A DNA stretch of 64,000 nucleotides from the NCBI GenBank assembly GCA_015179125.1, contig WHVA01000073.1:237000-300999 (forward strand), read 5' to 3'. How positions within the stretch are numbered: the stretch's first letter is position 1; every line of letters starts with the position of its first letter. This DNA comes from Gautieria morchelliformis. Lineage: Eukaryota; Basidiomycota; Agaricomycetes; Gomphales; Gomphaceae. Below the pieces are notes generated by a model that ran no database searches, was not told where the DNA came from, and was given only the letters and a program-made list of their open reading frames with translations. Both the position numbers and the translations under genes were made by a program. Of this stretch, positions 1 through 11,744 are shown one piece after another.

Positions 1-1
1 A

Positions 2-652
2 CCCCTAGCACCGCGCCCCCAAAATAATGCAGCTGTTGAACCAGGGCCGACGTAAGCGTATCCACATATCTCAGCTGTTGATGTCGTCAGGCTTACCTTG
101 CTTTCTAGTGTAACTGCTCCTGCTGAGAAATCCCCGCTGCAAAACCCTGGCAATATTATGAAGTAAGTGACGATGTAAAATCTGAGAGTGTGCTTAACTG
201 ACACATTGACAAGGTCTCTTCACCCCGAGGTGAACATTGACAGAATCCTGAAAGAACGTGCTCGTGAGGAGCGTGGAAGGTTGAGTTAGTGGACATTTAC
301 GGCCCTAGAGCTAACACTTACCGGACACGTTCCTCCAGAGTCGCTTACAAGTGATACTTACGAAGACCCTCGTGATTGCAGTGGTCCTCCCCGGGGCCGG
401 TCGGTCAAGAGAGCAAGTGGGCGGAATGGGTTTAGAAAGATACATGTCTCCCAAGAAGACACGTCCAGAAACTTGGCCAAGCTGAAACATAGTCAATTAT
501 CGAAGAAGGAAAGAATGCTCAAGACCACTCTGCAGGCATGTCCTACAGTTTTTAAGTTTTCATCTTCGTTAACCACATATTTGTTAGAATTGCAAGCAGC
601 GGATCGCGAGTATAAGGAAGAAGTTTGCCAACTCTGTTGCAAACGCATGTAG
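2..652 (+). CDS. 3' end of an unrecognised protein-coding gene
   Basis: The sequence supports four exons, 2-51, 91-162, 214-263 and 339-652, joined by GT..AG introns in a constant frame and ending with TAG at 650-652. The donors are GTAAGC, GTAAGT and GTGAGG, and a CTAAC branch-like site lies near 311. The readable tail is basic and hydrophilic, rich in Lys, Arg and Ser, and ends in a Cys-containing segment (QLCCKRM). I recognise no domain. The 5' part lies outside the window, so the start and the true length are unknown. The third donor could instead be at 280, which would change a few residues. Only the last exon is certain to be open for more than 100 codons. Confidence 0.5.
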
Positions 653-1037
653 ATACAGTCACGTAGCTGCTCTATTTAACTAAAAAGAACAATAGCAACA
701 TAAAATTGGAACAAAAGAACAATAAAACAATGGGGTGGCTTAACCGGTGTGGCACATTGTGCATGCTCACATAATCCATTATCTCGACAATATTAAGGAT
801 ATCGTACGAGAAATATTTAAAGAGCTCACAGGGATAACGACAACCCACAAGAAAACTCAGGCGTCGGTGCCATTGCCAGGGCCACGTCCTGCAGGTGCGC
901 CGCCAAGGCTGAATGACACGGGGGGTGAACTGTTGGATCCACGCTTCGACGCCGATGTCTTGTATCCATCCCGCAAGGAAGAAAAGCATCGCTGACAAAT
1001 CATCTAATGGTTCCGGCCATTAGATGATTTGTCAGCG
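653..1037. other. Intergenic region upstream of ALG12
   Basis: This stretch separates the upstream stop codon from the ALG12 start. The left half is AT-rich and looks like 3' untranslated sequence. A short GC-richer stretch (about 850-980) is open in more than one frame, but I cannot tie it to a gene. Its right end is the left arm of the fold-back described separately. Confidence 0.5.
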
Positions 1038-1066
1038 ATGTTTTTCTTCCTTGCGGGATGGATACA
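961..1066. repeat. 50-bp inverted repeat spanning the ALG12 start
   Basis: Positions 961-1010 and 1017-1066 are reverse complements over 50 bp with one mismatch, separated by a 6-nt loop. The right arm contains the ALG12 initiator ATG (1038-1040) and its first nine codons. The left arm is therefore a reversed duplicate of the gene's beginning. A transcript starting upstream of 961 could fold into a very stable hairpin that hides the start codon. Confidence 0.9.
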
Positions 1067-2817
1067 CGTCCTGCTGGCTCCTTACACGAAAGTTGAGGAG
1101 AGCTTCAACCTGCATGCGACGCATGATATTATATTCCACGGGCCCTTGCCGGCAGGCCTTGCACATGTGCGAGCTCCTCTGCTGGTTGTGTGTGGAGATT
1201 GACATGTGGTAGTATGATCACTTCGTGTTTCCAGGCGTCGTTCCGCGCTCGTTCATCGGGAGCCTTGCGTTGAGCTATGTCGCGCAAGCCGTCGCGCTCG
1301 TCGGCGCACTGTTTCGTCCCGGCTATTCAAAGTATGAGCTGCAGGTATTAGGCACGTCGGTGATTTTTTCGTTGTGCGTGGTCTGACCGATGACGCCGCG
1401 GGCAGTGCGGTTGACCCTCGCCACTGCGAATGCGCTGGGCCTCTTCCAGCTGCAGCGCGCGGCCGCGCGGCGCTATGGCTCGAGCGTGTCCGCGTTGTTC
1501 ATGCTGCTCACGTGCACGCAGTTCCACGTCCCGTTCTGGATGGGGCGCACGCTACCCAACATGTTCGCGCTGTATCCCGGTAGCGTGTGCTTCCGTCGCC
1601 GTCGTCGCGCCGCGTGAAAGCTGACGCATCTGCAGTCCTCGTCGCGTCCGCGCTCGTCGTCGAGGGGGGGCGGCGGAACTTCAACGCGGCGGTCGCGGTG
1701 CTCACGTTTGCCGCGGTGGCGTTGCGGGCGGAGCTCGTGCTCCTGCTGGGCCCGCTCGCGCTGCAGGGTCTAGTCCTGCGGCGGACGGGCGTGCGTTCGC
1801 TCGTCAGGACGGGCGTGGTCTCAGGCATCGTATCCCTAGGTCGGCCTTCGCGCGACTTGATATGACTCTTTCTCACACGCGATGCAGGTTTGACCGTGTC
1901 GGTCGACTCGTATTTCTGGGGCCAGGGGCCGTTGTGGCCCGAGTTTTCTGGGCTGTATTTCAACGTGTACGAGGGCAAGAGCGCGGAGTGGGGGGTGAGC
2001 ATGATGCGTTATGCTCACGCCTCACTTATAATTTTATTAGACGTCTCCGATGCATAGCTATTTCACCGTGCACCTGCCAAAGCTTCTACTCTCCGCCCTG
2101 CCTCTCTCTGCCGTGGGTCTGCTCGCGGATGCACGGATGCGGACGCTCTTGTTTCCCTGCGTTGTATTCGTGGGGCTTCTGTCGTGTCTGGGACACAAGG
2201 AGTGGCGGTTTGTCGTGTACGTCGTGCCCATGTGGAATATCGTGGGGGCACGAGGTGCCGCTTGGCTGTGCGTAGCATGTGCATGTGGTTCTCAGTGCGC
2301 GGCTGACGGTGGTTCTGCCAGCGTCAGTGCACGCGGGCGCACCGTTGTGTCGCGCGGGTTCTTGCGGGTTGTCCTCCTCGGGCTCCTTGGGGTCAACGTG
2401 CTAGCGACAGTGCTGCTGACACGGGCATCTATGGCGAACTATGCCGGGGGAGAGGCGCTGCGGACGTTCAACGATATAATAGCACACGGTGCAGGGCGAG
2501 AGGTGTCTGTGCACATTGGGAATTATGCGGCGCAAACGGGGGCGTCGCTGTACCTGCACGAGCACGCGGCGCCACAGTACACGTTACCGCGTGTTCGGTA
2601 CGACAAGACGGAGGGCCTCGTTACGCGGGAGGATTTCGGGAGGTTTGATTGGGTGATAAGCGAGGACGTGGGGTTGTTTACGCGGGGAGAGGGTGGATCG
2701 GCGTGGAAGGTGCACGCGAGCGTCGAGGGGCTGCGCGGGGTCGAGCTGGGGAGCGGGGTGAAAATGCCACGAGTCGTGCGGGAGGCTAAGCTGTGGATTC
2801 TGGAGCGTACAGAGTAG
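1038..2817 (+). CDS. ALG12: ALG12, dolichyl-P-Man:Man7GlcNAc2-PP-dolichol alpha-1,6-mannosyltransferase
   Basis: The protein adds the eighth mannose to the lipid-linked N-glycan precursor in the ER lumen and is a multi-spanning GT22-family enzyme. The family signature [16 protein letters not shown] follows the first membrane segment, and [37 protein letters not shown] and [17 protein letters not shown] follow in the expected order. Exons are 1038-1166, 1213-1344, about 1406-1579, 1636-1839, 1888-1994 and 2041-2817, giving about 508 residues, close to the human enzyme (about 490). One oddity: joining exon 2 (ends 1344) to the only AG acceptor (exon 3 from 1406) is one base short of the conserved frame. 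That means a one-base sequence error, an unusual acceptor or a real frameshift. All other joins keep frame. Identity is certain; whether the gene is intact is not. Confidence 0.88.
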
Positions 2818-2913
2818 CAAGAACATCAGAGTACGAGATTCTGGAGCGTACATAGAGTGCAATGGTACTCGTTAAGATCTAATTAGGCGACGTGTCCCGT
2901 GCTACGGTACTCA

Positions 2914-3861
<948 letters not shown>

Positions 3862-6370
3862 ATGGCGCACAACGTCGTCGAAACCTCCCGGATCCGCAAG
3901 TCGCAGGACATCCACCACCATGCCTACATCAACCAGTACGAGCTCGTCGCCGCCCTCGGCGAGGGCATGCATGGCAGGGTCATGCTCGCCCGCGACTCCA
4001 AGACCCACGAGCGCGTCGTACGCTTCTCTTTCTCTCTCCCGTCCCCGCCCTCACCGTCCCCCAGGCAATCAAAATTATGAGGCGCATCAACCCCATGTAC
4101 CGCAGGCTCCCCCGCTCCACCCGCCTCGCCGCGCCCCGTCCCTCCGCCCAGCAGGAGACAGAGTCCAAGATCCGCAGGGAGATCGCAGTCATGAAAAAGT
4201 GCACCCACCAGAACCTCGTCCGTCTCCGCGAGGTCATCGACGACCCCGCCAGCAAGAAGGTCTATCTAGGTGCGTCTCCCGTCCCCCCCCATTCCGGTCT
4301 CACCCCTCCCCAGTCATGGAGAACCTCGAGGGCGGCGAGGTCAAGTGGCGCAGCAAGTCCTTCGACGAGCCCGTCCTCCAGCTCCCCCAGGTCCAGCGCA
4401 TCCTCCGCGACGTCACCCTAGGCCTCGAGTACCGTGAGTCCCCCTTTCCCCTCTCCCCGGCACCCCCCGCTCACCCCCGTCCAGTCCACCACCAGGGCAT
4501 CATCCACCGCGACATCAAGCCCGCAAACCTCCTCTGGACCCAGGACCGCCAGTCCGTCAAGATCTGCGACTTTGGCGTATCCCACTTCACCGCCGCCGCA
4601 GTCGCCGCAGATCAGGACCCCAATCTCTACGATGAGGCCGGCCTCACAAAGACCGCCGGCAGCCCCGCCTTCTTTGCTCCTGAAATCTGCCATACCCCCA
4701 ACATCAGCTTCGACGATCCGACCCGACTTCGCCACGGCTCCACGTCCCCCACCCCCCTTCCAACCTTTCCACCTATCACGAAGCAGATCGACATATGGGC
4801 CTTGGGCGTCACCTTCTACTGCCTTCTCTTCGGCACCCCCCCGTGGCAGGGGCAGACAGAGTTCGCCATGTTCCGCGCCATATGCAACGACGACTTCCAT
4901 ATACCCGATACAATGTGCAGCGACCGTGTTCCCACCGGCGGCAAGCGCCGCGGCCCACAGGGGAAGCACATCGGCTGGTGCGTCGTCGGCCTCCTCGAGG
5001 GCCTTCTTGAGAAGGACCAGGATAGACGCATCACCCTCGATCACATAAAGGTGTGTCTCTCCCCGTCTCCTTCGTCGCTCGTCCCCGACCATTTCCAGCG
5101 CATCCCCTGGATCCAAGAGGGCGTCCGAGACCCGGGCCGATGGCTCCGAGAGACCGCTCCCGATACACAGTCCCGCGTAGTCATCACGGACGAGGACACC
5201 AAACGCGCCCTCAAGACTGCCAGATTCTCATACCCTGGCTGGGTCGCCCGTATCACCAGCACCATCAAACGCGTCCCGCTGCCTTTGATCCCCAGCTCCC
5301 GCTCCGCCGACCCCGCCGCCTCTCATGCCAAGCCCGAGTCCCTGGGCCGCGCCCGCAGCTCCCGTGCCCGAGCCGCCATGGACCGCCAGCTGAAGCGCTT
5401 TGCATTTGGCAACCCCTCCCCCACCCGCTCCAGCACCCTCCCCGCTTCCCGCGACCACCGGCGCAACTCCATCGCCGGCCCTCCCCACGGCCAGTCCATC
5501 TCTGACCCGTCCAGCCATATCACAGGCACCAGCACCCGACGCTCTATGGCGATGCATTCCACCAGCCCCCGCACGTGGAGTACGCGACGACACCTCGAGT
5601 CCCTCAACCTCCCCGCCTCCAGTGCCTCCCTCACGCCCAGCCCCACCACCCCCGACGAGCCCCCGCTCGCCGGCGGCAGCCTCAAGGAGCGCATATCCCA
5701 GGTCATCCGCGCAGGCAGCGTCAAGAAGGCCGTCAAGGGCGTCACCACCCCTCAATCCCGGAGAGACAAACCCGACCGTCCCCCGCGAGGCAGGACGAGC
5801 GCCGAGACGCTCGATGTCTTGCGCCCCAGCGAGGAACTGGGCCTGACCCCCGCCATGCGCGCGTCCAGCTGGGGGCCCCCGTACGCCACCTCGCCCCTGG
5901 ATGACGACGGTGGAAGCTTCGACCGCACCGTCTCCGAGGCCGGCGGCCCCGTGCAGGACTTTTGCAGGAGTGTCGTGCGCTTCGGCGCGGGCGGGTACGT
6001 CGAGGCGCCCGCCGCGGGCATGTGCCAGCCCATGAGCACGCCGGGCGCGGGAAGCAGTCGCGCACCGCCCGCGGGCATGACCCACAGCGACTCGTCGAGC
6101 GGCGGCGCGGGCATGACCCACAGTGACTCGTCGAGCAACAGCACGGCGACGACGACGATGACGAAGCAGCAGCAGCACGGCGACGCGAGCCGCCCGCCGC
6201 GGGTGACGAGCCCGCTCGCCCGGGACGGCGAGTCCGAGGAGGAGCTGTCCAGCGACGTGTTTGACGAGAACGAGCCGGACGACTCGTCCGACGACGACGT
6301 CATTGAGCTTCGCAGTCGCAGGCCCTCCGCGGTCCTCTCGCGCTCTGCGAACGCGTCCCCGCTACGATGA
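3862..6370 (+). CDS. SNF1/AMPK-activating (SAK1/CaMKK/Ssp1-like) serine/threonine kinase
   Basis: Five exons, 3862-4017, 4065-4269, 4314-4433, 4485-5050 and 5099-6370, encode 772 residues. The kinase domain takes the N-terminal half: YELVAALGEGMHGRV glycine loop, AIKIM lysine, a conserved Glu in the helix after it, HRDIKPANLLW catalytic loop, KICDFGVSHF, and the activation segment AGSPAFFAPEIC, typical of the CaMKK/Elm1/Sak1/Tos3/Ssp1 group that phosphorylates AMPK-family kinases. An insert of about 25 residues follows the activation segment before the TKQIDIWALGVTFYCLLFG helix. The long C-terminal half is Ser/Pro-rich and probably disordered, carries a near-perfect 36-bp tandem duplication (about 6075-6146, GMTHSDSS repeats) and ends in an acidic patch. 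The start at 3862 places the conserved VNQYE-like entry about 30 residues in. The specific substrate is inferred. Confidence 0.9.
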
Positions 6371-6655
6371 TCACGCCCGGCGCGTCCCCCGAACATGCTC
6401 TAGATCCCCTCCCATCCTGGCATCCTCATGTACACCTTAGAGTTTCGCCCACATCACACATTGTTTCACCAATGATTATTGCTTGGATCCCAATAGAACT
6501 ATTAGTAGTACCGTATCCTGTATATGTACAGAATGAGTAGAGGTGGCGCAGAGGCCCCACCTAATTTATTGAGACAGTGGTAGAGCACTCGTGGATACAC
6601 GTACAAAAGCAGCAACGATCGTGGGTGAAACATCTACATACAATATTCATTAGAC
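6371..6655. other. Convergent 3' intergenic region
   Basis: This region lies between the kinase stop codon and the stop codon of the convergent coiled-coil gene. It contains AT-rich stretches suited to 3' ends of both transcripts. I see no gene or repeat here. Confidence 0.5.
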
Positions 6656-9600
6656 TCATGACGGCATGTTGACGCGCCGCACAACGTCGGCGCCCCCGAG
6701 CAGCAGACGCCCGACGACGGTCCAAACCGCGTCCGACTTGCCATTCGCGAAGCCCTCCCCCGCCGCGTCCAGCGCGTGAAACGCCGTCCAATACGCGCGG
6801 TCCTGGTACGTCGGCATGCCGGGCACAGCATATGGAGCCGCAGGCGACAGCGCGAGGAACACCACGGTCGAGAAGACGAACCCCACAATGACAGGCGTCG
6901 CATACGCAGACACCGCGTTGTCCGACTTGTTGTAGAAGTACGTGTTGTATATGTTGTAGAACCGCCGCCGGCTCGACGCCTTCTTCTGTGGCTGTGGCTG
7001 CGGCGGCGCTTTGGGTATCTTCTTCGAAGCCGCGACGATCTTGTCGAGCACCAGGCATTCGGCGCCCAGCTCCTTCTTGAGCGCTGCCCATTGCTCGACC
7101 GCTTCGACAGAGATGCCCTCGGGAAGCGGCTCGAAGGGGATGGCCGCGCCCTTGTGCCATTGCTTGAGGGTTGCCTCGGCCACTTTGAGCTCGTACCGCA
7201 TTGACGCCTTGGCCCGGGAGTAGTCCTGCGTGGAGCCTTCCAATGCCTTGGCGAGAGCCTGACGGCTGAGCGCCTGGTCATACGATGGCGGCGCATCCCG
7301 CGGTGTGGAAGGCCTCGGTGTGGACGGCCGTACGGTCGACGAAGAAGACGCGAGCTCGTCGTCCGAGTCTTGCGCAGGAGCACGCTCAGACCCTGGTTCC
7401 GGGTCTGTTTGTGCCTCGGAAGATGCCAACACGGGTTTGATTTCTGGCTCTGTCTGTACCTCGAAAGATCGCTGGTCGGGTTCGGGCTCCGTTTGCACCG
7501 ACGAGGTAGCGACAGAAGGTTTCGGTTCTGGTTCGGTCTGTGTCGCCAAAGAGGCCACGAACTCGGATGCATCGTGCTGGGTATATGCATCCGAAAACTC
7601 CTTGGTAACTGTGACTTCGACGACTTGGCGTTTGCCTGCGCCAGCGATTCTCTACAAGTCAATTGAGTAAAAAAAATCGGCGTGATAGCTGGCGCCCACG
7701 CACCCGCTTTTTCCGCGTGATAATTGTCTGAATCATCTCCTCTCCGTCAGTGCCCGAGTCCTCATCTTCATCATCCTCTTCTGCTTCCTCTGTGACTGCT
7801 TCCTCTTGTCCCAACGATTCCCATCGATTCATAAGTTCAGCGCCCAAACTCTTGCTGACGCTTCCGAATTGGCTGGTAGTCGCACTAGGCCCGTTGCTTC
7901 CTGCATTTTCGCGGGTCCTAAGCTCATCCAAATCGAACCGCAGCCTGTCAATAGTCTCCTTTAGCACGAGATTTTCTTGCTTCTGGTCCTCGAGTTCGGT
8001 CTGAGCTTGGCGAGCAACGGCAAGCTCCTGCTCCGTGACCAGATGTGCCGCCTCGAGGGCTTCGCGTTGCTGACCCCATTTCTGGACTTCCATTTGATGC
8101 AACTGTGCGGTGTCTTCGAGCTCCTTTCTTTCTTGATCCTTTCGGCGGAGGGAGTTTCGATATTTCTCCGATTCGGCTGCACAAAAGCGTGAGCATCGAA
8201 ACACGAGTACTGTGCCCGTATAAAAACATACCGCACTGTTCAGCATACTGCTTCTGCAAGTTTTGATATAAAGTACGCGAACTATCCAGTGTCTTCTGTA
8301 GCTTCGATAATTCCGACTCCAACACTTGGATCTGCTGAATATTTTGTCGCTGCAACGGACGCATAAGAAACGCGACAAATATTTATCAATGATCAGCCCG
8401 ACCTCTTTGCTGCGCAACTCCTTTTCCTCCCGCTTAGTAGCCGTCAGTTCACTCTTTATCTCGTCCAGCTTCCCCTGCATCTCCTCGATCTCGACCTCAT
8501 GGTCTGCCAACCGATTTTGCAGGGTTCGCTCGGCTTCCATTAGTCTGCGGGCGAGTTCTTGATTGTTCTTCTGTAGTGCTTCCACACGGTCATGTGGCGC
8601 GAGCGAGGCTACCGAAGAGGAGATAGAGCGATCATGGTCCATAATAAGACCCATCGACAACCGATGTGTCTCGTCATCGCTGTCCCCATCTGAATCCGAG
8701 TCATGTGGACTGGGCATTGGAAGTGAAGATATACTCTCAGCCATGTCTTCGACTCTGGAGGGCCCAACTGGCGAGTACGCGCCATCTCGCTCTGGTGGGG
8801 GAGATACCATGCCATTACCCGAGGTTACATCGTCCACCTGAGGCGAGTGAGAGCCGAAACGGCGCACAGCATGATCAAGACTGAGGTTGGCGTGTGAGTG
8901 AGCCCTGGAGTGCGGACGGTTGGGTAATGGGGGAGATGGTGACTCGGGAGAATAAGTCATAGGAGACGTCGGTGTGGAAGGAGCACGCGTTCGAGGACCG
9001 GGACGCATGTGCGGAGAAGGGGACTGTAAAATTCTTAGAAACAAAATATAAAGAACTGCGAGAGCGCACCTCCGAATCGCTCATCGAGCCTCTGCGGCTT
9101 CCGGCATCGCTTATGCGCCTGTTGGCAGGAGCGGGACGCTTAGTCCAACTGGAGGGAGGGCCGGATAAGGGTGTAGAGCGCTGTCTAGACTTGGCTTCGA
9201 ATGGCGATTCCGGACCTCGAGCACCAGGCGTTCTAGGTGCTTGTCGCAATACAGAAGTACTATTGGAGTCGGTGCTTGACGAGCGCGAGTCGACACGACG
9301 CCGATGATCTCGCTCCTCGTTTCGTCCACGGGTCGTGTCTTCTTCATCTGCGTCCGGGGAAGAATTCTCAGAGGAGCTTTCTTCTCCATTCTTTGCCGTT
9401 GCGAGTGCTATGAAGCCAAGCAACAGCTCAGGTGTCACTTCAATACCAGGGTTGTCTTGCACAAATTCTGCGACCTTCTGCTCCTCGACCTTGTCCAGTA
9501 CTTCAACGCCATATCGAGATGAGAGCTCGGCTATGACTTCTGGGAGAGAATGAGCGGGAATAACGGGAGTTTCTGCGTTGTTAAAATGGGCTTCCGGGTG

Positions 9601-9743
9601 GTTTGTGAATATGTCGTTGATCTGCTCCTCGAGGTCGGCGATGGACTCGCGCCTGCGGCCATATGTTGCCTGTGATCGAAAAGAGACGCGACATTGAGCG
9701 TCAGTGGTCATAGTGGGGTAGAAGAGGTTATGGGACTTACCAT
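6656..9743 (-). CDS. Large coiled-coil, C-terminally membrane-anchored protein
   Basis: Six exons, 9741-9743 (only the ATG), 9070-9669, 8403-9023, 8232-8349, 7704-8176 and 6656-7651, give 936 residues. The first exon was chosen because a GTAAGT donor directly follows the ATG and the acceptor at 9669/9670 restores the long frame. From the N-terminus I see: a 90-residue acidic helical region that resembles paired EF-hand-like helices; a Ser/Pro-rich disordered stretch; about 230 residues of heptad-rich coiled coil (EALQKNNQELARRLMEAE onward); a second acidic region; four to five repeats of the type QTEPEP; and near the C-terminus one hydrophobic segment (TPVIVGFVFSTVVFLAL) followed by about 60 residues. 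This is the layout of a tail-anchored tether. A nuclear-envelope (KASH-like) or organelle-tether role is a guess: the end RVNMPS is not the classical PPPX. Confidence 0.75.
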
Positions 9744-10313
9744 GTTGCAACAGTGGCCGGGAGCAAGAGGCGTATATTTGGCACAAGACAAATTTCAGAC
9801 TCCGATAGTTCAGCAACTATTGAGTCGCCGGGAAAACGTCTATACAGTACCATACGCACCCATAATACCATACAACGTGTGTTTCGGGCATGTCCTTGAG
9901 AAACGGGGCAGAATTCTGCTGTTGAGCGGCACGGTCATAAATAATTCTAATTAATGTTCTCATGAATTTTGCACTGTCTATAGTGCGCCAACCGTGCATG
10001 CCATCACGCTATTTTCCACACAGCTGCATACCCATTCTCCATTGCTGAACAGCTTGCAGAGCAACTGAACATCTTGAGCCACGTGGCCACGGTATGTACA
10101 GCTATGCTTCGCCAGCTCCTGCTCTTGCCTGTGTAGCCACCAACAAGTTCTATGCCCGCTTCATGACTTTCCGCTTCACTCAATCCACTGCTCCAAATGT
10201 AAAACAAACTAGACAACCTCTAAGTACAAATTATTGACGGTAATTCTTCAGTCCTCTGACAAACTGGAAAGCGTGCTCTGCTACTCGTTTCTCGCTTCCA
10301 GAGCTTGCTTGTT
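9744..10313. other. Intergenic region, nothing recognised
   Basis: This 570-bp stretch lies between the start of the coiled-coil gene and the 3' end of the first UPF0014 gene. Only short chance frames are present and no repeat or RNA gene is evident. It should hold the promoter of the coiled-coil gene. Confidence 0.5.
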
Positions 10314-11490
10314 CTAGAGCCCACAAATGCTCACCAAAATACCGTTCATGATCTTGTCACGCGTTCTCCAAATGATATGTTCTCTCGAATCCATCCTATC
10401 ATCTCTAATGCGATGTTGTGGGTCGATGATGACTGCCAGACAAAGGACAGTCGCCATAATCGACCCAAGCGCCGTGCTAGCACTGTGGCAGAATATGATC
10501 ACCACTGCGCCAACCACTAGTTCTCAGTGATCATATCTTCAGAGTGAAACACATCGCTTACCCTGTAGCTTGGCCGCTTTCTCTACACTACTTCCACCAA
10601 GAAGAGCTCCCGTCATCATACCTGGAATCGAAATTATGCCGGTAACGCTGCCAAGTCACTTTCTGGCTTGGACCATAGCGTTTGTCTCTGATACAAGGTA
10701 TGCGCACCTCATTTGATTAACCACGGGAGCTAGTGCAATAAAAAGTGCTTGCTGGGCTATAGGCATGGCAGCCTCTATTCGCGAAGCGCCAAATGCCAGG
10801 TAGGTTTCGACCTTGTCCCGATTCTCCTGGACTTCTTTAAGTACCGCCATTAAAGCTACTGCCACGCCAGATATCGTAGAACCAACAAGCATGCCGACGA
10901 TCGGAACTGTCGTGATGGTCATTCTCCCCACGGGGATAATCAATTTACAATGACGATACACTCACGGTACTGCTCAGGCTGCCAGAATGGCTCTACCGAC
11001 ATGATAAAATGTGTTGTTATCAAGGATATTGGAACGGTAGAGACCAACATTGCGAGCAGGACGGTCAGAAACTACATTGAAGGTCTTGAGCCACGCCTTG
11101 AGCAATCAGTTAAAGTAGACACCTACCATGTACGAGTGTCGGCTTGAGGACCCATTCAAAACGATTTCAGATGCACCGAGTAAATTGAGCAAGCCTGACA
11201 TCAATGACGTTCCGTAGACCCTACATTACATTCTTCAATGGAGGTTTAGGCAACGTACATGCTATTCCAGCGACGGCCCAGGGATTGTTAGCTTGAAACA
11301 CGCTTCTCAACAGGAGTGCCATAAGAGCGAGCTGGAAAACACATCGTGCGGCGGCTATGACCAGTGATACGCCAATGTTAAGGCCGAACACAAGGAAAAG
11401 AATTGCATCCAACGCGATAAAAGAGAATGCGATGGCCATACTGAGCCATGTCAGGTGAGTGTTTGATCCTGAGTCGGACTTGGAGTCCAT
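10314..11490 (-). CDS. UPF0014/FetB-type membrane permease, copy 1
   Basis: Six exons, 11259-11490, 11127-11194, 10966-11071, 10708-10906, 10562-10647 and 10314-10516, give 297 residues with about seven membrane segments. The UPF0014 family includes bacterial FetB (metal export with the ATPase FetA) and plant ALS3/STAR2. Diagnostic pieces are NPWAVAGIACLLNLLGA, PIVGMLVGSTISGV, QENRDKVETYLAFGASR (the coupling-type loop), IPGMMTGALLGGSS and SASTALGSI. It shares every intron position with the second copy at 14120-15333 and is clearly paralogous. It is divergent from SQT1 (255 bp between starts). Fungal members lack a clear fused ATPase, and none lies nearby. The transported substrate is unknown. 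Confidence 0.88.
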
Positions 11491-11744
11491 CCTTGAGGTC
11501 TACTAAAGAGAGAAGATTCGAGAGGGGGCGAATTGCTGGCCTGCAGCGCTAAATATTTCAATTCACGAGAACACGAAATTGTTTATACATTCCTCAGGGC
11601 TTCCTGTTTGGGAGCGTCGAAGCCTTTTAATTTATGTAAGCAGTCTTAGATAATTAGCCTGTTTTGTCACGAAGTTCGTCATCGCTTCAACTGCTGCTTT
11701 GGCCTGTTGTTGACGCACTTAGGCTTCTCTTGATTGATACCCAA

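Noticed and set aside
747..995. 82-codon plus-strand frame between the first gene and ALG12
   Set aside because: It has no recognisable domain, and it ends inside the left arm of the fold-back. Splicing to the upstream gene is not supported.
672..998. Minus-strand frame starting MSAMLFFLAGW that resembles the ALG12 N-terminus
   Set aside because: It is the mirror of the real ALG12 start created by the inverted repeat; the rest shows no ALG12 similarity.
5228..6178. 316-codon minus-strand frame opposite the kinase C-terminal half
   Set aside because: A GC-rich antisense shadow of Ser/Pro/Arg-rich coding sequence. The sense strand has the conserved kinase.
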